Assembly: GCA_027314025.1 (NCBI GenBank)
Contig: DAHVCP010000026.1
Location: 62,001 to 126,000 of the forward strand
From: Acidobacteriota bacterium
Lineage (GTDB): Bacteria > Acidobacteriota > Terriglobia > Terriglobales > SCQP01
Length of the DNA stretch: 64,000 nucleotides
Direction of reading: 5' to 3'
Below are positions 18,779 through 27,448 of this stretch, piece by piece. A program made the translations under genes and the position numbers. The notes below the pieces were generated by a model, which was not told the DNA's origin, did no database searches, and worked only from the letters and a program-made list of their open reading frames with translations. Within the stretch, counting starts at the first letter, position 1, and every line of letters begins with the position of its first letter.

Positions 18779-19507
18779 GTGCGTTTCGACCTCCTCACCA
18801 TTTTTCCCGAGTTCTTCCACGGCCCGCTGGAGTTCGGCGTGGTTTCCCGCGCCGCCCGCTCCGGCGCCATCACCGTTGCCGTCCATGACCTTCGCGCCTA
18901 CGCCTCCGACGTGCACCGCACGACCGACGACCGGCCCTTCGGGGGCGGCGAAGGCATGGTCATGAAACCGGAGCCCATCGCCGCCTGTCTGGATGACCTG
19001 CTGGGTGATGCCGCCCGCCCCCACGGCCCCGCGGATGCGGTGATTTTGCTGTCGGCTCAGGGCCGGCGCTTTGATCAGGCCGCCGCCCGCCGCTTTGCCG
19101 GTTACCAGCGGCTGGTGCTCATCTGTGGCCGCTATGAAGGCGTGGATGAGCGCGTCGCCGAGTTTATGGCCGATGAAGAGCTCTCCATCGGCGACTTCGT
19201 CCTCAGCGGGGGCGAGTTGGCGGCGGCCATCGTCATGGACGTCATCGCCCGCCTCCAGCCGGGAGTCCTGGGGCATGAGCAATCCGCCGTGAATGAATCC
19301 TTCAGCGCCGCCGAGAGCGCCGGCCGGGAGACCCTGTTGGATTATCCCCACTACACCCGCCCGGCCGAATTCCGCGGTTGGGGCACGCCGGAGGTGCTGC
19401 GCGGCGGTGACCACGCCGCCATCGCCCGTTGGCGCAGTGACGCTGCCCGCGCCAAAACACTCCGCAACCGCCCCGACCTGCTGGCGCCCGTTGCACGCCA
19501 GGAGTAA
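18779..19507 (+). CDS. trmD: tRNA (guanine-N1)-methyltransferase TrmD
   Basis: A 242-residue SPOUT methyltransferase that makes m1G37 in tRNA with SAM and prevents frameshifting. The start is GTG (MRFDLLTIFPEFF), with DDRPFGGGEGMVMKPEP, the knot segment LICGRYEGVDERV and SIGDFVLSGGELAA all present. It ends the ffh-trmD run. rplS (L19), which usually follows, is not here: the next gene is convergent and only 210 nt of non-coding sequence intervenes. Confidence 0.95.
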   Translation: MRFDLLTIFPEFFHGPLEFGVVSRAARSGAITVAVHDLRAYASDVHRTTDDRPFGGGEGMVMKPEPIAACLDDLLGDAARPHGPADAVILLSAQGRRFDQAAARRFAGYQRLVLICGRYEGVDERVAEFMADEELSIGDFVLSGGELAAAIVMDVIARLQPGVLGHEQSAVNESFSAAESAGRETLLDYPHYTRPAEFRGWGTPEVLRGGDHAAIARWRSDAARAKTLRNRPDLLAPVARQE

Positions 19508-19717
19508 GCCGCGGAGCGTTCGTACCGGTTAGCAGGGCCGCAAAGGCCCGCGGGCGGCTGCAACGGGGAGTCGCAGGTTTTCCGCTCTAAATGCAGATTT
19601 AGATTTCTGACGGAAAAGATCTGCAAGATTGCGATCCGCTGGCATCGTGGAAATGGCCGCCGCACGCGTGCTGCACCACGGCCCGTGCCGCTTGGCCGTT
19701 CCCTGCGTAGTCAGCGG

Positions 19718-20485
19718 TTATTCGTGCAGTGCTCTTTGAATGCACCGTTCCGCCACCGGCGCCAGCAGGGCAAATCCCTTGGCGTTCGGGTGCAGACCGT
19801 CAATGGAATAGCCGCGGCGGAAAAAGCCGTGTGCGTCCACCACGGTATGGTAGTAATCGCAATACACCGCTCCGGTCCGGCGCGCGTAGCTTCGGATCCA
19901 GCGATTGAGCCGCAAAATGTCGGCCGGCGGCCGGTCGGTGGTTTGCACGATGCCGACGTAGTTGCTCACCGGCGTCAGCGAGCACAGGATCACCCGAATG
20001 TGGTGCAGCTTCGCCAGTTCGGCGATGGCCTGAATGTTTTGTTCCACCATCCGCGCCGTCTGCGGCCCGGTATTGGCGGCGATGTCGTTGGTCCCGCCCA
20101 AAAAGATCATCGCCGCGGGATGCAGGTCAATGACGTCGGGGAACATCCGCGCCAGCATCTGCACGGTGGTCTGCCCGCTAATGCCCCGGTTGACGTAGGG
20201 CTTGCCGGGAAAATACTTGGCTAGTTGCCAGATGTCGGTGATCGAATCGCCCAGAAATACGACCCTGCCGGGCACGGGCGGTGCCGCCTCCAGCCGCAGA
20301 TCGTCGGCATGGTAGCGGGAAAGCTGGTTGAAGTCCGTCAGCTCGTGGGTAAAATGCTGCGCCTGAAAGAGCAGGCAGCATCCCGCTTTGATGGGCTTAT
20401 AGGTCTTGACCAACTGAGCCGAAGCGCCGAGGGCCAGCAAGGCCGTCAGCGCCAGGACCGAGAACAGAAGCCGAAGTGCACGCAA
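19718..20485 (-). CDS. Secreted GDSL/SGNH-family hydrolase
   Basis: A 255-residue esterase/lipase-like protein. I chose TTG at 20485 because GGAGG stands 7 nt upstream and a normal signal peptide (ALRLLFSVLALTALLALGASA) then begins at once; the frame is open to 20590 but the added residues look non-coding. The four SGNH blocks are present: VVFLGDSITD (Ser), NRGISGQTT (Gly), FLGGTNDIAAN (Asn) and SIDGLHPNAKG (Asp/His). A TATATT box at 20505-20510 may be its -10. The substrate is unknown; relatives act on acetylated sugars or phospholipids. Confidence 0.88.
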   Translation of the reverse strand: MRALRLLFSVLALTALLALGASAQLVKTYKPIKAGCCLLFQAQHFTHELTDFNQLSRYHADDLRLEAAPPVPGRVVFLGDSITDIWQLAKYFPGKPYVNRGISGQTTVQMLARMFPDVIDLHPAAMIFLGGTNDIAANTGPQTARMVEQNIQAIAELAKLHHIRVILCSLTPVSNYVGIVQTTDRPPADILRLNRWIRSYARRTGAVYCDYYHTVVDAHGFFRRGYSIDGLHPNAKGFALLAPVAERCIQRALHE

Positions 20486-20691
20486 GGCAGTTCCTCCGGC
20501 CAGGAATATACCACGCCAACCAGCCCCCGCCCGGGATACCGCCGGGGAGCCGTTGTTCGCGATCAAACGTGGCGAAGAGGTATTCGTCAAGCCTATAATC
20601 GAAAGGAATGGTTATCCGCTAGTCTGTTGCTTATAATGCGGTCACTGCGGTGCTGACGTCCGTGGGCAAGCGATCAGGGAGTGTTTCAGGT

Positions 20692-21651
20692 ATGAATCGG
20701 CGTCTCGGCGGCCTGATCTTAGTAGTAGCGTGGTACATAGCGGCGGCTGGGACGGTGTCCGCTCGCTCCCAGGTAAAAAACCGAACGAGTCCAGCCGGGG
20801 CTGGAGTTGGCAAAGAATTTCTGTCCGAATTCGCAACGGTCAAGAGAGCCACTCTTCACTACGTTCGTGGGGGTAAAGGGCCAGCCATCGTCCTTATCCA
20901 CGGCTTTCCGCAGGACTGGTCCGAGTGGCTCCCAATCATGCCCGCCCTAGCGGAGCATTTCACTGTTGTCGCGATAGATCTGCCCGGAATAGGCCGCTCA
21001 ACGCCAGCGTCGAACGGCTACGACGCGGCCAATATGGCGCAAGATATCTACCAACTGGTTTCGGCCCTCAAGCTGAAGCAGGTCTATGTCGTCGGGCACG
21101 ACATCGGCGGCCAGGTGGCCTATGCCTTCGTTCGCCGTTTTCCGCAAGCCACCCGCGGCGCCATGATCCTGGACACGCCGATTCCCGGAATCGAGGGATG
21201 GGAGGAGGTTCAAGGCGCCCCTTACATGTGGCACGTGCACTTCATGCAAGTGCCGGGGCTCGCCGAGAAACTTGTGGACGGGCGACAAGAGGCATATCTG
21301 GGATATTTCTTTCAGTTTGGAAAATTCACAAAAGCAGAGACCGCCCATTACTTGAAGGCCTACGGCACGGACGCGCAGCTGCATGCAGCATTCGAAATGT
21401 ACCGCGCGTTTCCCGCCAACGCGCAATTTAACGCAGCACAACGTGGGCCGATGCCGATCCCATTATTTTTCGGCACAGGTGATCGATCGCCGTTTGCCAC
21501 GCTGGTTCCTAAGATTGCAGAGGGCCTGCGGGCCCATGGATGTACCCATGTCGAAACGGGCCTGATCCATGGCGCAGGGCATTATTTGGTAGAGGACCAA
21601 CCGAATCAGGTCGCCGAGCTCATTGAGCGATACGCATCGGTGCCGCACTGA
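20692..21651 (+). CDS. Secreted alpha/beta hydrolase (epoxide-hydrolase-like)
   Basis: A 319-residue protein with a signal peptide (MNRRLGGLILVVAWYIAAAG). The fold landmarks are the HGFPQDWSEW oxyanion-hole region, the nucleophile elbow VVGHDIGGQVAYAF (Asp nucleophile as in epoxide hydrolases and haloalkane dehalogenases) and the late HGAGHYLVEDQPNQV with the catalytic His. The Asp nucleophile and the cap region favour epoxide hydrolase over esterase. The start at 20692 fits the signal peptide; the frame is open 14 codons further. The gene is visibly less GC-rich than its neighbours. Confidence 0.85.
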   Translation: MNRRLGGLILVVAWYIAAAGTVSARSQVKNRTSPAGAGVGKEFLSEFATVKRATLHYVRGGKGPAIVLIHGFPQDWSEWLPIMPALAEHFTVVAIDLPGIGRSTPASNGYDAANMAQDIYQLVSALKLKQVYVVGHDIGGQVAYAFVRRFPQATRGAMILDTPIPGIEGWEEVQGAPYMWHVHFMQVPGLAEKLVDGRQEAYLGYFFQFGKFTKAETAHYLKAYGTDAQLHAAFEMYRAFPANAQFNAAQRGPMPIPLFFGTGDRSPFATLVPKIAEGLRAHGCTHVETGLIHGAGHYLVEDQPNQVAELIERYASVPH

Positions 21652-22164
21652 GCGGTCCCCCGCCCTTTCAGGGCCCCCAGCCGCCCTCTTGGATTGTCGG
21701 CGTTACGGATCCTGGGGGCCAGGAGGCCGATAGCCACCGAGATGCCCGCTGTGGCAGCCCGCGAGTTCACCTTCAGAGGCAAGCAGCCAAGCCGAGCGGG
21801 AGGGCCGAAGCGCAGCGCAGGCCCGGCAAAGCCTGCGACATTCCGCAGGGCGGCCCGCGCACCAAATTGCCCGCCTGCCACGCAGGCGCCCGAAGTTGAG
21901 GGACCTGACCATTGTGAGCTTTGCGCCGTCCTTGGTGAATCGGCGTTCGCTCCTTCGCTTCGCCGCGGTGGGATCGTCCGAGAGACCTTCCGGTAGGGAA
22001 TACCGGGGCAGCAATGGCCGATAATGATTCCTCCTGGACGCGGGGGCTCCCGCGCCCACCTGCCACAGCACGGGCAGGGCGGGCCAATCCCGTTGCCGGC
22101 GGCCTCGCGACGGCACGGTCGGCCGGCGCGCAGCCTCGTGACGGCGGCGCTGTTCTAGCCGGGG
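21652..22164. other. Gene-free region
   Basis: About 510 bases without a convincing coding frame. Open frames on both strands are Arg/Gly/Pro-rich shadows. Several GC-rich short repeats are present (CGAAGCGCAGCGCAGGC, GGCGTTCGCTCCTTCGCTTCGCC), but I recognise no RNA gene or mobile element. Confidence 0.6.
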
Positions 22165-22467
22165 TTAGCGGCGGCCCTTGCGGCGTTTTTTGGCGGAGGG
22201 AACGCTGGCGCGCGGCTTGGGGGCCGCGGGCGAGGCGGCCAGTGTTGGGCTTGGGGTGGGCGGCTCCGTTACCGGCTCCGGTACACTGGGCGCGGTGCGC
22301 AGCGCCGGGGCTCCTGGAGCCGTGGCGTGCAGGTCTTCCCAGGCCAGCCAGGCAATGCCGATGCCGAACATGCCGTCCGGTATGGCGACCCACCATTGGC
22401 TTTCCTTGGCGAGGACTACCGCCAGGACAAAAGTAAGAATGCCGAGGCCGACGAGGATCCAACGCAT
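22165..22467 (-). CDS. Small membrane protein of unknown function
   Basis: A 100-residue protein. Two hydrophobic segments (WILVGLGILTFVLAVVLA, and about 27-42) form a hairpin, followed by a Pro/Ala/Thr-rich region (about 50-85) and a very basic end (AKKRRKGRR). I do not recognise a family. Its ATG is 51 nt downstream of the beta-propeller gene in the same direction, so they may be co-transcribed. The hydrophobic-then-basic order makes it credible as a real gene, but no functional motif is visible. Confidence 0.55.
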   Translation of the reverse strand: MRWILVGLGILTFVLAVVLAKESQWWVAIPDGMFGIGIAWLAWEDLHATAPGAPALRTAPSVPEPVTEPPTPSPTLAASPAAPKPRASVPSAKKRRKGRR

Positions 22468-22517
22468 GGCGATATCCGCCTATTTTCGCACGTCGCGCGG
22501 GAACAAGAAACCCGTGT

Positions 22518-23735
22518 TCACCGGTTGGGCTCATGCTGGGATTTGCCCCGCAGCCGGAAGCGCACCCGCCACAATACGTCCCCGTTAGCGCGGCTGAAGG
22601 CGACCAGCCGGCCGCCATCCCAGGCCAGTACCGCTGGTCCGGTCAGCGCCGCTGGTTCATAGCGGACCGCGTGTTGCCACCACCGCACCTGGCCGCTCGC
22701 TCCGTCCAGCCACAATAGATCGCGGGGCGCAAACAGCGCCAGTCCCGGCGCCTCAGCCGCTGGTCCAGGATCCATCATCGCGGCCACTACCCGCACGGGA
22801 AGCCGGCGGCGAAAGCGCAGACGCCCGTGCGCTAGGCCGAATAGAGTCAATAACGTGCCTTTCTGGTCCCGCTGCCAAACGATCACGGAGCGCCCGAACA
22901 AGCGCAAGGTGGGGTCGCCCTTCATGGCATGGGACCAGACCGCGCCTTCATACCGGCCGCCACTGATCCGCTGTTGGCGCCCGCGCGCTTGGCTCACGGC
23001 GAATCCCCAGCGGTTGGTGACCGCGTCCGGGAAGCTGCCTGGATCCGCCGCCGGGGTAGGGGCCGGAGCGGCAGCGCCGAGCGGGTTGATGAACCGCCCG
23101 GCCTGCGGCGCGTACCAGAGCACGCCGGCGCCCGGCCCATGAAAGGCAAAGATGATCCGGGCAAACTGCTTGACGACCACCCGCTTCATGGCCAGGGAAA
23201 ATGCCCACAGCCGGCTGCGCCGCGGTTGCGCCGTGTACACCGCGACCCCGTTGCCGGGCAGCGCGACCATTTCCCCGTCGGGCGTGCTGCCCAGGCTGTG
23301 GAGATGACGGCCGCTGCGGGCATCGTAGAGGTCCACGTGTTCCGGCTGCTGGATGTACAGCAGCTTGCCGCTGGCCGACAGCTTGGCGCCCAGCGCGTCC
23401 AAGGCGTCGGCGCACCACCGCGGACGGCCGTTGGCCGCGCGCAGGCGGCAATACCGTGTCCAGCGCCAAGAAAAACTGGAGTCTTGTTCGCGGTGAATGA
23501 CCGCCAGATAGGAAACGATCAGCAGGCCGCGCCGGTTGCTGAGCACCTGGCCGCCATAACGCGGCGTCCGCCACTGCACCTTGCCGGTCGCTGCGTTCAG
23601 CGCCACGCCGGCCTGCGGCAGGTACACCAGATCCGGGTTGACCACCACCAGGGATTGTTGCGCCGCCGCCGGCGCTGCCGCCAGCATTAGCCAGAGCAAC
23701 GCGGCCATGGCCCGCGCGGAACCGCTCCACCGCAC
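22518..23735 (-). CDS. Exported PQQ-type beta-propeller repeat protein
   Basis: A 405-residue protein with a signal peptide (about 1-25, ending AAAQ). The rest shows repeated strands of the PQQ/WD40-like propeller pattern, for example VALNAATGKVQWRTP near the N-terminus, LWLDGASGQVRWWQ, and VAFSRANGDVLWRVRF near the end. No catalytic residues for a quinoprotein dehydrogenase are apparent, so a structural or binding role (BamB-like) is more likely than an enzyme. Partners are unknown. Confidence 0.7.
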   Translation of the reverse strand: MRWSGSARAMAALLWLMLAAAPAAAQQSLVVVNPDLVYLPQAGVALNAATGKVQWRTPRYGGQVLSNRRGLLIVSYLAVIHREQDSSFSWRWTRYCRLRAANGRPRWCADALDALGAKLSASGKLLYIQQPEHVDLYDARSGRHLHSLGSTPDGEMVALPGNGVAVYTAQPRRSRLWAFSLAMKRVVVKQFARIIFAFHGPGAGVLWYAPQAGRFINPLGAAAPAPTPAADPGSFPDAVTNRWGFAVSQARGRQQRISGGRYEGAVWSHAMKGDPTLRLFGRSVIVWQRDQKGTLLTLFGLAHGRLRFRRRLPVRVVAAMMDPGPAAEAPGLALFAPRDLLWLDGASGQVRWWQHAVRYEPAALTGPAVLAWDGGRLVAFSRANGDVLWRVRFRLRGKSQHEPNR

Positions 23736-23821
23736 CCCTCACCTCGCGGCACCAGCTTACGCTTCCAGCTTCGCCTAGGCAAGCGCCGCGAACGGGCGGT
23801 CGTGCCGCCGCCGGCGGATCG

Positions 23822-24664
23822 CTAATAGCGATAAAATCCGCGGCCGGATTTGCGTCCCAGCCAGCCGGCCGCCACCATCTGCCGCAGCAGCGGACAGGGG
23901 CGATATTTGGGGTCGTTGAAGCCGCGCAGCAGCACTTCCATGATGTCCAGGCAAACGTCCAGGCCGATAAAGTCCGCCAGCGCCAGCGGGCCCATGGGAT
24001 GGTTCATGCCCAGCTTCATCACCGTGTCCACCGCCTCGGGTTCGGCCACGCCCTCGAAGACACAAAAGATGGCCTCGTTAATCAGCGGCATCAGCACCCG
24101 GTTGGAGACGAAACCGGGGAAGTCCCGCGCCTCGACCGGCGTCTTGTCCAGCCGCGTCGCCAGATCCCGCACCGCGGCCACGGTGGCGTCGGAGGTGGCC
24201 GCGCCCCGCACCACCTCCACCAGTCTCATCACCGGCACGGGATTCATGAAGTGCATGCCGATGAACTGTTCCGGCCGTTTGGTCGCGGCCGCCAATTCCG
24301 TAATCGAGATCGAGGAGGTATTGCTGGCGAACAGCGTCGCGGGCGGCGCCAAGCTGTCCAGCTGCGCGAACAGGGAGGTTTTCAACTCCCGGCGTTCGGG
24401 GATGGCTTCGATCACCAGTTCCGCCTGCGCGGCGGCCGCCAGTTGCGTGGTGGGACGAATGCGCTCCAACGCCAGCCGCGCCGCCTCGGCGTCCAGCTTC
24501 TGGGCGTCGACCTCGCGCTGTAGGTTCTTTTCAATGGCGCCGCGGGCGCGCCGCAGCAAGGGCTCGCTCACCTCGCAGAGCGTAACCTCCAGCCCATGCC
24601 TGGCCAGGACGTGGGCGATGCCATTGCCCATCGTGCCACCGCCGATCACCGCGACGTTTTGCAT
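23822..24664 (-). CDS. 3-hydroxybutyryl-CoA dehydrogenase
   Basis: A 280-residue NAD(P)-dependent enzyme interconverting 3-hydroxyacyl-CoA and acetoacetyl-type CoA. The Rossmann motif VAVIGGGTMGNGIAHVLA is at the N-terminus. Catalytic landmarks are SNTSSISITELA (Ser/Asn), GMHFMNPVPVMRLVEV (His) and a conserved Glu nearby. The C-terminal dimerisation domain has NRVLMPLINEAIF and MNHPMGPLALADFIGLD. It is 126 nt downstream of rplI, past a hairpin, so it may have its own promoter. A second paralogue is at 62929. Confidence 0.92.
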   Translation of the reverse strand: MQNVAVIGGGTMGNGIAHVLARHGLEVTLCEVSEPLLRRARGAIEKNLQREVDAQKLDAEAARLALERIRPTTQLAAAAQAELVIEAIPERRELKTSLFAQLDSLAPPATLFASNTSSISITELAAATKRPEQFIGMHFMNPVPVMRLVEVVRGAATSDATVAAVRDLATRLDKTPVEARDFPGFVSNRVLMPLINEAIFCVFEGVAEPEAVDTVMKLGMNHPMGPLALADFIGLDVCLDIMEVLLRGFNDPKYRPCPLLRQMVAAGWLGRKSGRGFYRY

Positions 24665-24707
24665 ACTGCCATCGTATCGCGGGGACCGCGCCGGCTCTAG
24701 GGAGTGC

Positions 24708-24777
24708 GGGACGCCCCGCCGCGGACGGGGCTGGGGGCCGCGCCGATCAACGCCCGCCGCCGTGGGACCGGCGGCGG
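24708..24777. repeat. REP-like element and 9-bp stem-loop after rplI
   Basis: GGGACGCCCCGCC near 24710 matches a sequence at 63861-63871. A strong stem, CCGCCGCCG/CGGCGGCGG with a 6-nt loop (24754-24777), follows the rplI stop on the transcribed strand. Without a T-run it may act as an mRNA end or attenuating structure rather than a classic terminator. Confidence 0.45.
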
Positions 24778-24790
24778 ACGAATCGCGCGA

Positions 24791-25258
24791 CTACGCCTCG
24801 GCGGGCGTTGCCTCCCGTTTGACCTCGACCTGCAACTCGGCCGTGACGCCCTGCTGCAAATGTACCGGCACCTTGACCGTGCCCAACGCCTTGATCGGCT
24901 CCGGCAGCGCGATCTTGCGCCGGTCCAGCTCGACACCCTGCCGCGCCAGCTCCTCGCCGATATCCATCGAGGTCACCGAGCCGAACAAGGTGTCCTTTTC
25001 TCCGGCGCGGCGGGCGAAGACCAATTGCAGCGCGTTCAGCTTCGCCGCCAGTTCCTGGGCCGAAGCCCGGTCGTGCTCCTGCTTGCGCCCGGCCGCCGCG
25101 CGCATCTGCTCGATATTGTTGCGGTTGCCCGGCGTCGCCACGATCGCCAACTTGCGCGGCAATAGGTAATTGCGGGCGAAGCCGTCGGCCACCTTCACCA
25201 CGTCGCCCTTGCGGCCCAGCTTGGCCACGTCGTCTTTAAGGATGATTTCCATGGCCAT
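24791..25258 (-). CDS. rplI: 50S ribosomal protein L9
   Basis: 155 residues. The N-terminal domain MEIILKDDVAKLGRKGDVVKVADGFARNYLLPR is diagnostic for L9. A helical connector and the C-terminal rRNA-binding domain (LFGSVTSMDIGEELARQG) complete it. It follows rpsR by 3 nt in the rpsF-rpsR-rplI series. The ATG of MAMEI is used; MEI two codons later is also possible. Confidence 0.96.
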   Translation of the reverse strand: MAMEIILKDDVAKLGRKGDVVKVADGFARNYLLPRKLAIVATPGNRNNIEQMRAAAGRKQEHDRASAQELAAKLNALQLVFARRAGEKDTLFGSVTSMDIGEELARQGVELDRRKIALPEPIKALGTVKVPVHLQQGVTAELQVEVKREATPAEA

Positions 25259-25261
25259 GGG

Positions 25262-25603
25262 CTATACCTCCGCCGCGAAGGGCAGCAGCGCGATGTTGCG
25301 CGCCTGCTTGATCGCCCGGCACAGCCGCCGCTGGTGCTGCGGGCAGGCGCCGCTGATGCGCCGGGGAATGATCCGGCCGCGCTCGGCCACGAACTGTTGC
25401 AGCAGCCGCGTGTCCTTGTAATCAATGCGGTCGATTTTTTCCGCGCAGAATTTGCAGACCTTGCGGCGGCGGAAATAGGGGCGCTTGCCGCCGCGGGAAT
25501 CCCCGCCGCGCGGTCCGGAGTGCGGGCGCCGTCCTTCTGGACGGCCCTCGCCGCGGCTCTCGCCGCCGCCCTCGTGTTTGGTTTCTTTGACTGGATCGGC
25601 CAT
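25262..25603 (-). CDS. rpsR: 30S ribosomal protein S18
   Basis: 113 residues. The conserved core [19 protein letters not shown] and [33 protein letters not shown] identify S18. CxxC together with CPQH and a further Cys suggests the zinc-binding (C+) form. The first 40 residues are a Gly/Arg/Glu-rich extension not found in the short S18 proteins. No single-strand-binding protein gene separates it from rpsF, unlike many bacteria. Confidence 0.95.
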   Translation of the reverse strand: MADPVKETKHEGGGESRGEGRPEGRRPHSGPRGGDSRGGKRPYFRRRKVCKFCAEKIDRIDYKDTRLLQQFVAERGRIIPRRISGACPQHQRRLCRAIKQARNIALLPFAAEV

Positions 25604-25624
25604 CGTATTTACCTCGTAATCTCG

Positions 25625-26062
25625 CTAGCTGGCATCGGAAACTGGGCCCGCCGCCTCGGCCGCGGGCAGGGATTCGGCGCTGCTCGCTTCGCTCCCGGCG
25701 GAAGCGGCGGCAGGCGCCGGTTTGCGCGCGGCGCGGCGTTCGCGGCGGCGCTGGTCGCGGCGGAAGCGCCGCTCGATTTCGTCGGTGCGCACCACCAGGA
25801 ACTTGATCACCGGCTCGGTGACGTGCAGCCGGTGCTGCAATTCATGGATCGGTTCGGCGCCGCCCTCCAAATCCAAGCGCACATAAGTGCCGTCGGCGAA
25901 GCCGCGCACCCGGTACGCCAGCCGCCGCCGTCCCATCCGGTCGGTGTGGCGCAACTGCGCCCCCGCTTGCGTCGCCGCCGCTTCCAGACCGGCGATCAGC
26001 TTTTCGCTCTCCTCTTCCGGCAGGTCCGGACGGAGAATGAACATCACTTCATAAGTCCGCAT
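25625..26062 (-). CDS. rpsF: 30S ribosomal protein S6
   Basis: MRTYEVMFILRPDLPEEE begins the S6 fold, and RRLAYRVRGFADGTYVRLDLEG and TEPVIKFLVVRTDE complete it. I chose the ATG at 26062, where GGGAG stands 6 nt upstream and the family begins; an in-frame ATG four codons earlier (26074), with GAGG upstream, is equally usable. The C-terminal 45 residues are an Arg- then Ala/Ser/Glu-rich tail. In E. coli S6 tails are glutamylated; whether this happens here is unknown. Confidence 0.94.
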   Translation of the reverse strand: MRTYEVMFILRPDLPEEESEKLIAGLEAAATQAGAQLRHTDRMGRRRLAYRVRGFADGTYVRLDLEGGAEPIHELQHRLHVTEPVIKFLVVRTDEIERRFRRDQRRRERRAARKPAPAAASAGSEASSAESLPAAEAAGPVSDAS

Positions 26063-26098
26063 GTTGGCTCCCATTCAATTTCCTCTTCGCCGCCGGCC

Positions 26099-26680
26099 TC
26101 AGCCGCCGGCCTCCGCGCCGGGCCGCGCGTTGTAGACCGACATCGCCTTGGCCATGCCCTCGCGCGGAATCATCTCCAGCGCGTCGGCGGCGCGGTCCAG
26201 AACTTCGGCCACGACCTCCAACTCCTTCTGTTTCCACGGCGTCAGCACGAACCGTTCCGCCGCGCCCCGCGCCGGCCCAATGCCCAGTCGCAGGCGGGGA
26301 TACTCGTCCGTGCCCAGCGCGCCAGCGACCGAGCGCAGCCCGTTGTGCGTGCCCGGCGAACCGTGCTCCCGCAGCCGCAGGGTTCCCAACGGCAGGTCCA
26401 GGTCGTCACAGGCGACCAACACGTCGGCTGGTTCGTAGCCGTACTTGGCCATCAGCGCCCGCACCGCCACGCCGCTCAGGTTCATAAAGGTCTCGGGCTT
26501 GGCCAGGCGCACCTCCGTGCCGGCCAAGACGGTGCGCGCCGTGAGCGCTTGGCATTCCCGCACGCGGAAGCGCGCATGGCCGCGGTTGGCCAGTTCGTCC
26601 AGCAGCAGAAAGCCGAAGTTGTGCGGGGTAAACGCATATTCGATACCCGGATTGCCAAGGCCCACGATCAGTTTCAGCAT
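26099..26680 (-). CDS. pth: Peptidyl-tRNA hydrolase
   Basis: A 193-residue enzyme that frees tRNA from dropped-off peptidyl-tRNA. MLKLIVGLGNPGIEYAFTPHNFGF carries the catalytic His, FMNLSG the conserved Asn, and DDLDLPLGTLRLREHGSPGTHNGL the Asp and second Asn. The frame is open well upstream, but only the ATG at 26680 gives the family's start. It lies 41 nt after rplY, the common prs-rplY-pth order. Confidence 0.95.
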   Translation of the reverse strand: MLKLIVGLGNPGIEYAFTPHNFGFLLLDELANRGHARFRVRECQALTARTVLAGTEVRLAKPETFMNLSGVAVRALMAKYGYEPADVLVACDDLDLPLGTLRLREHGSPGTHNGLRSVAGALGTDEYPRLRLGIGPARGAAERFVLTPWKQKELEVVAEVLDRAADALEMIPREGMAKAMSVYNARPGAEAGG

Positions 26681-26721
26681 GCCCAGCGTCAACCTGACGA
26701 TGCACCGCCCGGGCGGAACGC

Positions 26722-27429
26722 CTAGGCCTTCTTCTTGCCCTCCTTGGCAGGGGGCGCCTCCTCGGCCGGAGCCGCTTCGCCCTTGCCCTTCTTCGCCACT
26801 TCGGGTTCGGCCGGCGCCGCCGCCGCCGCCGCGGCCTCCACCGGAGTCGGCGCCACTTCTTCCCGCACCGACACCACGTGCGCCACCACCCGGTCGGGCG
26901 CGGTCACGACGCGGATCCCGGCGGCCAGTTTCAGGTCGCCCACGCGCAGGTTCTGGCCGATGCCCAGTTCGGAAACGTCCACCACGATGTGGTCGGGAAT
27001 TTGGTCCGGCAGGCACTCCAACTCGATTTCGCGCGTGACCACGTCCAGCACGCCGCCCTGCACCTTCACCCCGACCGGATCGCCCTGGCTGCGGATCGGC
27101 GCCTTGACGCGGATGCGCTGATCCATGGAGATGCGCTTCAAATCCACGTGCAGCAGGCTGCCGCGCACCGGGTCGCGCTGCCAATCCACGATCATGACGG
27201 CGGATTTTTCGCCCCCATCGCCGTCCATCACCACCTCGAAGACGGTGTTGTGTCCGGTTTCGGAGCGCAAGATGGCGGCCAGCGCCTTGGGATCGATGGA
27301 CAGCGCCACGGCCTCCTTCTTGCCGCCGTACAACACGGCGGGCACCTGGCCGGCGCGGCGCAGCCGCCCGGCGGCTTCTTTGCCCAAGCCGGTGCGGCGG
27401 GCGGCGGGAACGGAAATTTGCAATGCCAT
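26722..27429 (-). CDS. rplY: 50S ribosomal protein L25 (Ctc/TL5 form)
   Basis: A 235-residue 5S-rRNA-binding protein of the long Ctc type. Residues 1-95 are the L25 domain (RLRRAGQVPAVLYGGKKEAVALSIDPKAL, then LLHVDLKRISMDQRI). Residues about 96-190 are the TL5 C-terminal domain (GDPVGVKVQGGVLDVVTREIE). The last 45 residues are an Ala/Glu/Lys tail. It sits between prs and pth, the classical order. Confidence 0.95.
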   Translation of the reverse strand: MALQISVPAARRTGLGKEAAGRLRRAGQVPAVLYGGKKEAVALSIDPKALAAILRSETGHNTVFEVVMDGDGGEKSAVMIVDWQRDPVRGSLLHVDLKRISMDQRIRVKAPIRSQGDPVGVKVQGGVLDVVTREIELECLPDQIPDHIVVDVSELGIGQNLRVGDLKLAAGIRVVTAPDRVVAHVVSVREEVAPTPVEAAAAAAAPAEPEVAKKGKGEAAPAEEAPPAKEGKKKA

Positions 27430-27448
27430 AAGTCCTCGAATCTCTGCC

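Noticed and set aside
21606-22618. Minus-strand frames in the 21.7-22.1 kb gap
   Set aside because: No start signals or motifs; Arg/Pro/Gly composition; no support for a gene.
24754-24777. Classic intrinsic terminator after rplI
   Set aside because: The stem is strong but there is no T-run on the transcribed strand, so I list it only as a stem-loop.
26681-27184. Upstream extension of the pth frame
   Set aside because: It is antisense-like read-through of rplY in another frame; the Pth fold begins at 26680.
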